From an uncultured Collinsella sp. (GTDB taxonomy: Bacteria; Actinomycetota; Coriobacteriia; Coriobacteriales; Coriobacteriaceae): 43,930 bases of DNA. A model generated the notes under the pieces. It had not been told where the DNA came from and did no database searches. It saw only the letters and a program-made list of their open reading frames with translations. A program made the position numbers and the translations under genes. Where the stretch lies: the NCBI GenBank assembly GCA_902470915.1, contig CABRIB010000003.1, positions 1 through 43,930 of the forward strand. The letters run 5' to 3'. Shown in pieces: positions 14,101-20,657 of the stretch (positions are counted from its first letter, which is position 1; each line of letters begins with the position of its first letter).

Positions 14101-15516
14101 CACCGGTCCTAGGGTAAACTGCTCGGTCCAATTGAGGTCGGTTCTTACCTGGAAGAGGGCCTTAATATTGCCGTATGCGGGGTCGTTGTTGTTACCCCAG
14201 GTTTCGCCCACCCAATCGTAGGCGAGCGAGCCGTACAGCTGTGTGGCGATATCCATCGTGAACAGCGGCGTGCAATGGTGGCGAAGGAGCTTGGTGTTTC
14301 TTGGATCGGTGCCCGATCCGGCACTCATGCTTTTGTACTGATTCCACTTCCCCTCCATCTCGTCGAGATAGCGGTTTGCCTGCTTGGCGCCCGACTCGCG
14401 CGGCGATTTCTTCCAGTATTCCGGATCAGGGTTGCCCGAATCGTTCATATAGCTGGCTGGTTTGTATCCTCCGCCAAACAGCACGTATCCAGCAAACGAG
14501 AAATCGAACAGAATGGGAAATGTGGGCATCCAACACGTGAACTTATTGCCGCCGATGCCGGGAAACGCCGCGGGGAAATCAAACGGAGTGATCTCTTGGT
14601 CCATGGTGGTGGGAATGATGGTGGTCGAGCCCGATTCCGCCTTTGCGGCCGGCGCGGTGACAACGGCCATGGGGGAGGAGAGCGTGTAGGTTTTGCCCTG
14701 ATAGTCGAGGACAAAGCGCAGCCTGCACCCTTCTTCCAGAAGGCCCGAAGCTGCATCGAGGAACGTGTCTTCGAGAGTGAACATCGCCAGATTATCCGCG
14801 CCCGATGCGCTGGCCTTGACTTGGCCAATCTGCGTGACGGTCTCGGGTGAGCTGCCCGTGGCGGGCAATACCTTGTTGATGCACAGCGTTGCCTGTCCAC
14901 CCTGTGGCAGATGTGCCTGCACGGTAAAGGCATGCGTATCGGGCTGCTCGTTTGCCGTGTCGTCCTTCGGCAATGCCATGAACGTGGCTTCAGCGTACTG
15001 GATGTCCCATTCGTCGAATGTGAGCTGGCGAAAGTACGGCTCGCCGTCGGAAAGCGGACGCGTGGGAGCGGTAATGGCAGTACCGCCCAGAATGCGAGCG
15101 AGGGGAATCTCGACATCACGGTAGCCCGCCACGCTAATGGAAATGCCGCCGTTAAAGTTGTACGCGTCGAGAAGCGTTGCCTCGTCCACGTAGCCTTCCG
15201 AAAGCGGCGCGACCTCAAAGATGGCCGTGCCTTCGTCATCGGTCGTGGCGGTGAGCTGCTTGCCTGCGGCATAGCGCGATGTGAGCGTGACCTGGGCACC
15301 CGTGATGGGCGTATTCTTGTTGGTGACGTCGACCACGACCACACCAAACATGGTGCGCGAGAGAACGAGCACCCTGAAAGGGTCTTTTTCGTCGGCATAG
15401 GCTTCGGTGGGCGCGAACGGCAATATGAAGGCGTTTGCGCTTCCCGGCACGCGCGGCAACATAATGCTCGCCAGCGAGGACGCTCCGGCAACAAGTAACG
15501 AACGGCGATCAAGCAT
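11164..15516 (-). CDS. Large cell-wall-anchored surface protein
   Basis: 1450 residues from ATG 15516, chosen because GGGAG lies 8 bases before and because it starts directly at a signal peptide. The N-terminus MLDRRSLLVAGASSLASIML has a twin-arginine-like RR followed by a hydrophobic stretch, with cleavage likely after SANA. Residues of about 50-150 look like a carboxypeptidase-regulatory or Cna-like beta domain (VVVVDVTNKNTPITGAQVTL). A CARDB-like or Ig-like domain (about 1240-1350) precedes a Ser/Gly repeat linker. The C-terminus has LAGTGD, then the hydrophobic APLTAAAAALAAAGAGLIAY and SARR, which is a sortase signal (LxxTG variant). Exported and wall-linked, probably an adhesin or host-interaction protein. 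No sortase gene lies in the window. A LuxR regulator is encoded just upstream. Confidence 0.85.
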   Translation of the reverse strand: MLDRRSLLVAGASSLASIMLPRVPGSANAFILPFAPTEAYADEKDPFRVLVLSRTMFGVVVVDVTNKNTPITGAQVTLTSRYAAGKQLTATTDDEGTAIFEVAPLSEGYVDEATLLDAYNFNGGISISVAGYRDVEIPLARILGGTAITAPTRPLSDGEPYFRQLTFDEWDIQYAEATFMALPKDDTANEQPDTHAFTVQAHLPQGGQATLCINKVLPATGSSPETVTQIGQVKASASGADNLAMFTLEDTFLDAASGLLEEGCRLRFVLDYQGKTYTLSSPMAVVTAPAAKAESGSTTIIPTTMDQEITPFDFPAAFPGIGGNKFTCWMPTFPILFDFSFAGYVLFGGGYKPASYMNDSGNPDPEYWKKSPRESGAKQANRYLDEMEGKWNQYKSMSAGSGTDPRNTKLLRHHCTPLFTMDIATQLYGSLAYDWVGETWGNNNDPAYGNIKALFQVRTDLNWTEQFTLGPVPFFLNVNPWVLAKLALAVGAHTHGSGAAFFKNISLDYSNTSGSFTIQIGLAVTFGAGVAGVASSAVRGAASLTLFIGYEKADGHQLPRLRVGADVDVDVILQFVMFKWTTKAWSGSWPTLIDSWNMSVNNGDQYVLQRSELALGGDTPYTLDACFDSAGNIEAGGVPQFIASATIVTNAELLARAEVKATAVNAAPVVRDWDQAVTRIELEADAESDDTGQIEHFVHALIENDENAAPMYEYTYIGQATNTVADPNANSAGVSEDERGGIKPSSDNVLFSGVLSEAHMKLTMIAGVECLFRIASVRYGKNGRSRLVVHTKTNGTWSAPTPVDFPLGFGEGDVERDGIYDYDFDVVEYTDGRGNQDAYVLLVSGERPDGDNTLFDTASTAGILSVVRLRISNDGVRVISHTSWRSISRGRLQEDGYHCLQCPRITVGKTLVDGRLSGAYLHRHGATAEKTLGSEAEVALECFTLWSDDLGDSLTFRQVLRFPQAPSSIELGAPENINGKMVVPVAYETVSGCGCASYAVIGQSIAGWGVMSPDATVPHAVPWPQHTGFLATVNEQLQHITWARGASAFATQPVGAAGCGPASFSVSNNGRCVLYVENTDGKVGQTYDEEGNPVAVMGKHFRIFASTLAGDLFTEPFVMCELDHPIDQITTFLTSGGMLSALATHIVSAEKSEAELHGIEVPLVACATPTGAVATSGAVVPGAAGESFMVTVRNDGNTLLTAGTIDLYREGSSQPFSSASIGFGANARMASIYDPELAEDASANDMAHVKYALETLDARFATHPLVADSGNAVLAPGCTAQFRMSFAIPESWSDEVGKRVTLYAKARNLVALDPVTLEEIRPGANSALGAVLHGLHVPDAACERSEVQVGVCDSADTTGLHDAPMTADGSGGSGGSSSGSGSGSGSGKDHGNNKRPGKAGALAGTGDVNAPLTAAAAALAAAGAGLIAYSARRTALEIDTANEANSDKPH

Positions 15517-15672
15517 CTTTGGCTCCCATCCCGCAGGTATCGGTGGAAATAATCCAATTTTGCGAGAAGGCATCCTGTCACGGTAGTGCCGTCCGAGGGC
15601 CAAAATGTCCAATTTGAGCGAGTGAAGCGCCGGGGCTCCGGGGCGCACGTGCCGCGCTAGGCAGTCTGGCTA

Positions 15673-16677
15673 CTAACGCAGCATATGCGCGACCAGCTCA
15701 GTGCGCGTGCCGATGCCAAGCTTTGCATACACGTTGGACAGTCGATTTTTAACGGTACCTGGCGACACACCCATATGACGAGCGATTTCGGCGTTGGTCC
15801 ATCCGCGACAGGCGAGCATGGCCATGGTGAACTCTGTGGTCGTCAGGTCGTCAGCCACGTCCTCGCCCGAATCGGGGTTGTGGATGCGCCGCCAGCCGTA
15901 GCTGAATCGATACGTAATCTCGATGATGCGTGCGAAATCGTCAGGGTATTGCGATTTTAGGCATGCCTCGATGAGTCCCTGCAAAAGGCCGTGGTGTTCG
16001 CCGATGAGCTCGATAAGGCCGTCGGGGCGCGCAATGTCCCAAGCAGCTTCGAAGTGCGTTTTTGCGGCGTCGATGTCCTTGAGGCTCATGCATGCCATGG
16101 AAGCTGCCAGGTGCAGGAATAGTTCCGAGATGGGATAGCTTCCCTGTTTCATAATCAGGGCGTTTTCCGCCATGCCTAGGCTGCGGCCGTATTCGCCGCG
16201 CAGATACAAGGCGTGCGCCATCACGTAGCTGGCGAACAGGCGCAGGCCTTCGGGCAGATGCGCCGCAAGTGGATAAAACTCTTCGGCAGAATACGGGGAA
16301 GGCAAGTGCAACAGGACGCTCGCGGCCGAGGCGAACAGGATATGCGTGGCGTGGATGGCGGGCGATTCTTTGTCGGCTGGCGTATCGAGGATGCCCGCAA
16401 GGCACCGACGGGCGTCGGCGATACGGTTGAGCGACAGACTGGCATATCCGCAGATAAAGCATGCGGAATAGCGCGGTGCGGGATCGGTGGCGTCAAGATA
16501 GGGGCGTGCCGTCTTGGCAGCGAGGGTGGCCTGTCCGCGAAAGTACAGCGCTTCTGCCGTGGCGATGGCGCGCGAATCGGGGTCGGAAATGCCTGCAACC
16601 GCAGCGTCAATCTGCCCCGGCACAAAGGCGGTGCACATCAACGGCATGGGAACGCATGGGTAGCCATCGCAGTCCAT
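15673..16677 (-). CDS. Orphan LuxR-family transcription regulator
   Basis: 334 residues from ATG 16677, with GGGAG 9 bases before; the frame is open further upstream but translates into poor sequence. Residues from about 40 to 250 are helical and repeat-like (AEALYFRGQATLAAKTARPY, ALYLRGEYGRSLGMAENAL), consistent with TPR-type sensor repeats. The C-terminal 60 residues are a LuxR/GerE helix-turn-helix: TEFTMAMLACRGWTNAEIA, RHMGVSPGTVKNRLSNVYAKL. No receiver domain or membrane span is present, so the signal is unknown. The surface-protein gene follows 156 bases downstream on the same strand and is the obvious target. A palindrome at its own promoter suggests autoregulation. Confidence 0.85.
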   Translation of the reverse strand: MDCDGYPCVPMPLMCTAFVPGQIDAAVAGISDPDSRAIATAEALYFRGQATLAAKTARPYLDATDPAPRYSACFICGYASLSLNRIADARRCLAGILDTPADKESPAIHATHILFASAASVLLHLPSPYSAEEFYPLAAHLPEGLRLFASYVMAHALYLRGEYGRSLGMAENALIMKQGSYPISELFLHLAASMACMSLKDIDAAKTHFEAAWDIARPDGLIELIGEHHGLLQGLIEACLKSQYPDDFARIIEITYRFSYGWRRIHNPDSGEDVADDLTTTEFTMAMLACRGWTNAEIARHMGVSPGTVKNRLSNVYAKLGIGTRTELVAHMLR

Positions 16678-16688
16678 CTTCCATCTCC

Positions 16689-16727
16689 CAACAGCTGGCA
16701 ACAATTGCAGCAATTGTACTCCTGTTG
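16689..16727 (-). promoter_or_regulatory. Promoter and nested palindrome of the LuxR gene
   Basis: ACAATTGC (16701-16708) and GCAATTGT (16710-16717) form a perfect palindrome around one base. An outer pair CAACAG (16689-16694) and CTGTTG (16722-16727) extends the symmetry. TACAAT (minus strand, 16718-16713) is the probable -10, so the palindrome covers the start of transcription. Confidence 0.6.
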
Positions 16728-16820
16728 CTCGGGACTGGAATTTGTGGGTATCGCCTACGATTATGCCGAACGTATAAAGGAAGAGTCTATTGGCGATGCT
16801 TCCAAGGTGGCTACCGAAGC

Positions 16821-17175
16821 CTATCTGACCTTGGGATATAGAAAAACTGCCACCCCTGCAAAAAGCTCTGCCGCAGCGATGGGAAACGCATCTTCTGGGC
16901 ATTCCGGCGTCTCCAGCCAGCGCTGGACTGCTGCTGTCGCCTGCGCGTTGGCGAGCGGGGCGTGGGGACCGTCCGGCGACCAGCGGTGACGGGCGAGCCC
17001 TGCCGCGTACGTGGGACTCCATCGGCGTAGACCCATGACCCCCATGGCATCGGAGAAGTTCACCATGGCGTCCAGGACTTTACCGTCCGGCACGTCCAGC
17101 CTAGCGGCTCTCTTGAACCCAAGGTTGAAAGGGGGCGTTGTACAAGGCGAATGGGGCCGAGTGGAAGTGGATCAA
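16821..17175 (-). pseudogene. Frameshifted fragment of unknown gene
   Basis: Two overlapping frames read as one protein with a single shift near 17105. The upstream part gives IHFHSAPFALYNAPFQPW up to a TAG, and the downstream part RLDVPDGKVLDAMVNFSD, then GLRRWSPTYAAGLARHRWSP to the stop at 16821-16823. The amino-acid composition is protein-like and the codon use resembles neighbours. I do not recognise the family. There is no good ribosome site. It is most likely the C-terminal remnant of a lost gene. I see nothing else between 17176 and 17268. Confidence 0.4.
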
Positions 17176-17268
17176 AAGAGCGTTACTTGACGTTTCATGC
17201 ATAATGCCAACCGCCCCGCGACATCACGTTCGCAGCGCGCAGGGGCCGGAGAATCTTCGCGATGAGAG

Positions 17269-17320
17269 TTGACGTCTAATACCTTGCATCGTATAGTGTG
17301 TATAGCATAGTATATGACGA
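17269..17320 (+). promoter_or_regulatory. Promoter and TATAG repeats of the PadR operon
   Basis: TTGACG (17269-17274), a 17-base spacer and TATAGT (17292-17297) form a good promoter. Downstream of -10, TATAG-like blocks start at 17292, 17301 and 17311, making a short direct-repeat array over the start site that could be the PadR binding region. Confidence 0.6.
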
Positions 17321-17334
17321 GAGGAGGTGTGCGG

Positions 17335-17655
17335 ATGGAGGCACAGATGAAGCGCGGCTTCCTGGAGGCCTGCGTGCTCGCGGCCGTCTCCGGCGAGGAG
17401 TCCTACGGCTACCAGATCGTGAAGGACGTACCGGCGAGCATGGGGCTCACGGAGTCGACGCTCTACCCGCTGCTCAAGCGCCTGGAGAAAGCCGGGTGCA
17501 TCACGGCGCGCTCCGCCGAGCACAACGGGCGGCTGCGCCGGTACTACCGCATCACGGACGACGGGCGAGCACGCATCGAGGAGTTCCTGGCCGAGTGGCC
17601 GTCCGTACGGGAGATTTACGCATACGTTGAGGGGGCGCACCATGACGCGCGATGA
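17335..17655 (+). CDS. PadR-family transcription regulator
   Basis: 106 residues from ATG 17335 behind AGGAGG (8-base spacing). The winged-helix PadR core is plain: FLEACVLAAVSGEESYGYQI, TESTLYPLLKRLEKAGCITA and RRYYRITDDGRARIEEFLAEW. PadR proteins are small dimeric repressors that usually control adjacent membrane or transport genes. The gene overlaps the next one by 14 bases (start 17642, stop 17655), giving translational coupling, and the pair PadR plus DUF1700 is a standard arrangement. Codon usage here is richer in GC at third positions than in flanking genes, which hints at transfer. Confidence 0.95.
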   Translation: MEAQMKRGFLEACVLAAVSGEESYGYQIVKDVPASMGLTESTLYPLLKRLEKAGCITARSAEHNGRLRRYYRITDDGRARIEEFLAEWPSVREIYAYVEGAHHDAR

Positions 17656-18265
17656 GTTTCTGGGCCGGTTGGGCGAGCTGCTCGCCTGCCTGCCGGCCGA
17701 GCAGGTGGAGGAGACCAAGGCGTTCTATGCGGAGGCCATCGCTGACCGCATGGAGGACGGTATGAGCGAGGAGGAGGCCGTGGCCGCCATGGGCACACCC
17801 GGCGAGGTGGCGGAGGCCACGCTCGACGACCTGCCCGCCGTGCCGCGCGCGATCGCGAGGACGCGCCGGCGCAGCACCACGCTGCTGTGGGTGCTGACCA
17901 TCGTGGGCTCCCCGGTGTGGGTGCCGCTGCTCGCCGCCTTCGCCGCCGTGGCCGTCACGGTCTATATCTGCATCTGGCTGCTGGCACTCTGCGTGTGGAT
18001 CGTCGCGGCGGCACTCGGGGGCGTGGGCGTAGTTGAGCTCCTGCTTGCCGTAAGCGGCGTCACCATCGGCCACTTCCCGTACGCCCTCGCCTCGGCGGGC
18101 GTGGGGCTCGGCCTCGTCGGCGTGGCGCTCTTCGTTGGTGCTGGCGCTTGGGCCGCCTCAAAACAAATTGCGCGCCTTTCGGCGCTCTGGGCGAGGAAGG
18201 CCGCCTCGCCCTTCTGGAAGGGCAAGGGCGAGAAGGGCGGCGCTGCCGCGCATCTCGCGGCGTAG
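17642..18265 (+). CDS. DUF1700 (HAAS-type) membrane protein
   Basis: 207 residues from ATG 17642, inside the end of padR. The N-terminal 65 residues match the DUF1700/HAAS signature: MTRDEFLGRLGELLACLP, ETKAFYAEAIADRMEDGMSE and EEAVAAMGTPGEVAEATL. Three or four hydrophobic segments follow (about 82-105, 107-128, 130-150, 152-175), and the tail is basic. HAAS-domain proteins sit with PadR repressors and DUF4097-type surface proteins and are thought to signal at the membrane. The next gene in the cassette is shortened, so the module may be incomplete here. Confidence 0.9.
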   Translation: MTRDEFLGRLGELLACLPAEQVEETKAFYAEAIADRMEDGMSEEEAVAAMGTPGEVAEATLDDLPAVPRAIARTRRRSTTLLWVLTIVGSPVWVPLLAAFAAVAVTVYICIWLLALCVWIVAAALGGVGVVELLLAVSGVTIGHFPYALASAGVGLGLVGVALFVGAGAWAASKQIARLSALWARKAASPFWKGKGEKGGAAAHLAA

Positions 18266-18280
18266 AAAGGAGTGAGTACC

Positions 18281-18535
18281 ATGACCAGCGCGAAGAAGAT
18301 CTACCTCGCCGTGGCGGGCGGGCTCGTTGCCGCGGGTGTTGTCCTCGCGGGCATTGGCTTTATCGCTTCGGGCTTCGACCCGGCCGTGTTCACAACCCAT
18401 ATCGACACGCGCGACAGCACCATCGTGCTCGGCGGCGTCGAGGTGGACGACCCGATGGGCCTCCCCCTCATCGAGCAGCTCGCCAATCTGGGCGAGATCG
18501 ACACCTCCGGCGTCGCGGATCCCGCCGCGCCCTAG
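18281..18535 (+). CDS. Short membrane-anchored protein, third gene of PadR cassette (likely truncated)
   Basis: 84 residues from ATG 18281 with AGAAAGGAG before it, 15 bases after the DUF1700 gene. One N-terminal membrane segment (IYLAVAGGLVAAGVVLAGIG) is followed by an extracellular stretch starting FDPAVFTTHIDTRDSTIVLG, which resembles the start of DUF4097-type proteins usually encoded third in this cassette. Those are 200-300 residues and carry a beta-helix, so this version appears cut off after about 80 residues. The GC-rich sequence after its stop (18536-18690) contains no clear continuation. Confidence 0.6.
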   Translation: MTSAKKIYLAVAGGLVAAGVVLAGIGFIASGFDPAVFTTHIDTRDSTIVLGGVEVDDPMGLPLIEQLANLGEIDTSGVADPAAP

Positions 18536-18695
18536 GCGCAGCGAGCCCGGGCGCTCTGCCCGCCAAGCTGCGTAAGCCGGCGAAACCCGAACCTCAACCT
18601 CTACGCAACTGGCCCCAAGCCTGCGCCGATTCGCTCTCGGCGCCGCGCGGGGGCCCGTGACGCATGCCCAAAAGGTATGAGGAGAAAGGAACGCG

Positions 18696-18791
18696 ATGAC
18701 GACAACCACGCCCTTCCGCCTTCATGGGGCCACGCAGGACCGGAAGCGACTGGGCCGTGCGGTGGGGCTGTGCTTGGATTGGCTACACTGA
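18696..18791 (+). pseudogene. Truncated start of a fourth cassette gene
   Basis: A strong ribosome site (AGGAGAAAGG) precedes ATG 18696, which opens MTTTTPFRLHGATQDRKRLG, then RAVGLCLDWLH and a stop at 18789. The first 28 residues look like the beginning of a genuine protein; then the sequence becomes unrelated. The break near 18780 is a deletion junction. The gene's original identity cannot be told from this fragment. Confidence 0.45.
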
Positions 18792-18880
18792 TATGGACAG
18801 TTCCGTGAGGGGCGCGAGAGACGGGACTCTGGGGAGATCTTCGAGGAGGAGTGTCTCGACTGGAAGCGCGGGTTCAGTGG

Positions 18881-18916
18881 AGCAGGAACCTAATCTCTGT
18901 CTCTCCTGCTTTTTTG
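18881..18916 (+). terminator. Terminator-like hairpin
   Basis: AGCAGGA (18881-18887) and TCCTGCT (18904-18910) form a 7-bp stem around 16 bases, followed by TTTTTT. It is probably the end of the transcript that entered from the PadR cassette side. Confidence 0.55.
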
Positions 18917-18947
18917 ATTTGTTGAGAAGCCGGCATTTGGGGGCATT

Positions 18948-19631
18948 TTGGATAGCGAACAGTTCAAACAAGAAGCTGAGAAAATAGAACAAAGCCTGAG
19001 TGCCTTGAGAGTCGCCGAGCGCAATGCAGTGATTCCCTTCATGAACGGCGACTTTACCCAATGGGATCTATATCTGGCATCCTCCTCTGAGTATGCGATG
19101 AGACTGATAGACGGATTCATCTCCATGCTCGAGTCGAGGAATCTTGTTTGCGTCGCCCAGCTTCTCCGCGCACAGGTTGGAGTCTGCCTGCGGACATTCG
19201 CATTATTCGCCGCCGAAGACCAGGATGACTTTCTCAAGCAGGTGTTTCAAGGTGTGCCTGTGAACAAGCTGAAAGATTTCTCGGGTGAGAAGATGTCCGA
19301 TGGAAGACTTCAAGACTTACTCGAGAAGTTCGATCCAAAGGTAAAAGATGTATACAAGGTGACGTCTGGATTCGTCCACTTCTCCATTGATGTTCTGCCG
19401 AGCATGGGTGTGCCTGGGGAGGGCTATGAGGTCGAGTTTAATTTTGGAGCCGAGCCCAACGAGAGAAACAATGCGCCTCTCGTGGAATGCGGCAAGGCGT
19501 TCTGCCACTATGTCGACCTGCATCTCCAGATGCTCCATAAGGTGATTGCTTCGGATGAATGGTATGCCGATCGATTCCGTATCGATTCCGATGGTCCTGC
19601 AGACGAGGCCTCGAAAAGCGAGAAGGTGTAG
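18948..19631 (+). CDS. Hypothetical helical protein
   Basis: 227 residues, apparently from TTG 18948 (preceded by GGGGGC), starting (M)DSEQFKQEAEKIEQSLSA. It is soluble and almost all helical. A conserved-looking core (AMRLIDGFISMLESRNLVC, AQLLRAQVGVCLRTF, then VYKVTSGFVHFS) resembles the pattern of DUF5677-type proteins, in which an R-x2-ExxL helix and a later histidine are typical. The Y-x(5)-SGFVHFS motif is the most distinctive part. No membrane span or signal peptide. It stands alone between a decayed cassette and more pseudogenes. Function unknown. The start codon is uncertain. Confidence 0.6.
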   Translation: MDSEQFKQEAEKIEQSLSALRVAERNAVIPFMNGDFTQWDLYLASSSEYAMRLIDGFISMLESRNLVCVAQLLRAQVGVCLRTFALFAAEDQDDFLKQVFQGVPVNKLKDFSGEKMSDGRLQDLLEKFDPKVKDVYKVTSGFVHFSIDVLPSMGVPGEGYEVEFNFGAEPNERNNAPLVECGKAFCHYVDLHLQMLHKVIASDEWYADRFRIDSDGPADEASKSEKV

Positions 19632-19756
19632 GTCGAACGCATTGACGCTGCCTTGACAGCATCCCGATATGATAACGAATGGGAGGTTCCCTGCGAAATG
19701 TGCGCCTCTGTATATTCTCGCTAGGACGCCCTCGACCGATAAGGCATCGTTGAGTT

Positions 19757-20125
19757 CAATTTGAGTTCAGCTCGGGTGCCTGAAATCGCCCAACTCTGAT
19801 AAAAGGGGAGACGACGGTACACCACGTAGACGAGAGGCTATGGAAGTGCACGATTTGATTATATTGGCGCGCTAAACCGCCCCGCTGCCCAACTTGAACT
19901 CCGCTCACGCGTGTATGGGGCTGCGAGAGGTAACGGCCTGCGGCCTCCTTTGTGTGCTCGATGATATCTTCGAGCATACCGGGCATGGCGGAGACATTCG
20001 CTGCAATCCAGCCGTGTTCAAGCGCCGTTTCGGATAGGAGCGAGAGGGGACTGTCTTGCCCGTTTCCCTTGCACCCGTAAAGATGGTTGACAGTTTGGGG
20101 TCTCCCGGGTCTTTAGCTTTTACCG
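19757..20125 (-). pseudogene. Decayed AAA ATPase (P-loop) fragment
   Basis: On the minus strand, from about 20125, the reading gives AKDPGDPKLSTIFTGARETGKT. This is a P-loop whose usual third glycine is glutamate (GARETGKT instead of GARGTGKT). After a one-base shift it continues LSLLSETALEHGWIAANVSA, MPGMLEDIIEHTKEAAGRYL, then GVQVGQ, and loses similarity before the stop near 19757. I recall this order (GDPNLST-I, GARGTGKT, HGWIAANVSAMPGMLEDII) from a family of AAA ATP-binding proteins common in Coriobacteria. The mutated P-loop, the shift and the missing C-terminal two thirds show it is dead. Confidence 0.6.
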
Positions 20126-20155
20126 TGCTAGATGCCTCATGGAAACTGTTGGACT

Positions 20156-20203
20156 TTAATCAGACAGACCCAGCATGTCGTTTTCCTCCATGAGGACATC
20201 GGC
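20156..20203 (-). repeat. 48-base stretch matching the parC 3' end
   Basis: Read on the minus strand it encodes a C-terminus VLMEENDMLGLSD and stop. It aligns without gaps to the last 48 bases of parC (4174-4221, ALMKENDMPSLFD and stop). By hand, 38 of 48 positions are identical and all ten differences are transitions. Similarity stops sharply at both edges. It may be the tail of another, lost topoisomerase-A-like or unrelated gene. Confidence 0.55.
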
Positions 20204-20205
20204 TA

Positions 20206-20657
20206 AAACCGCAACACCTATGCTTGTTTAAGCAAACTTCCTGATAGTCGTGGAGCTGCTGTAGCCCGACATGCAGGACATCGCTCGGCTTAAACACCGG
20301 ATGCCGCATCCGCGAAACGAGTTGCGGTGCACCCTGTTCCAAAAGGTTGCCAAGTACCATGGCGTGAGCGTTGGGGTAGCCATCATTCAGCGTGGATACA
20401 TCCGGATGCGCATAGATCCAGACGATTCCAACGTTCTCGTATTTCCCGTGCAGGTAATCGAAGAGGGCAAGCGACGCCATACAGTTGCCGCCGACGGTCA
20501 CGACTCTGTCGGGGTTTTCTGCCGTAAGCTTCCTCTGCGCATCCTGAATTCCCGCCAGGACTTCGTCCTCGGCACAGATGCGAACTGCCTCCCATTTCTC
20601 ATGTCCAAGTTTTGGGACGCGTTTCGCAATGCCGAGTGGGACCCCTGGACAGTCGGA
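20206..20657 (-). pseudogene. Arginase/agmatinase-family remnant
   Basis: Directly after the stop codon of the kinase gene, the same frame reads GVPLGIAKRVPKLGHEKWEA, then DRVVTVGGNCMASLALFDYL, VGIVWIYAHPDVSTLNDGYP, NAHAMVLGNLLEQGAPQLVS and LHVGLQQLHDYQEVCLNK. These are the central elements of the ureohydrolase (arginase) fold: GG-N/DH at the first metal loop and W-x-DAHPD at the second. Here the DAHPD aspartate is tyrosine (IYAHPD), a lost manganese ligand. There is no start codon before 20501, the N-terminus is missing and the C-terminal half is deleted with a frame change near 20220. Not functional. Confidence 0.7.

Noticed and set aside
20383..20595. Short minus-strand frame with basic residues
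   Set aside because: Out of frame with the recognisable arginase remnant on the same strand.
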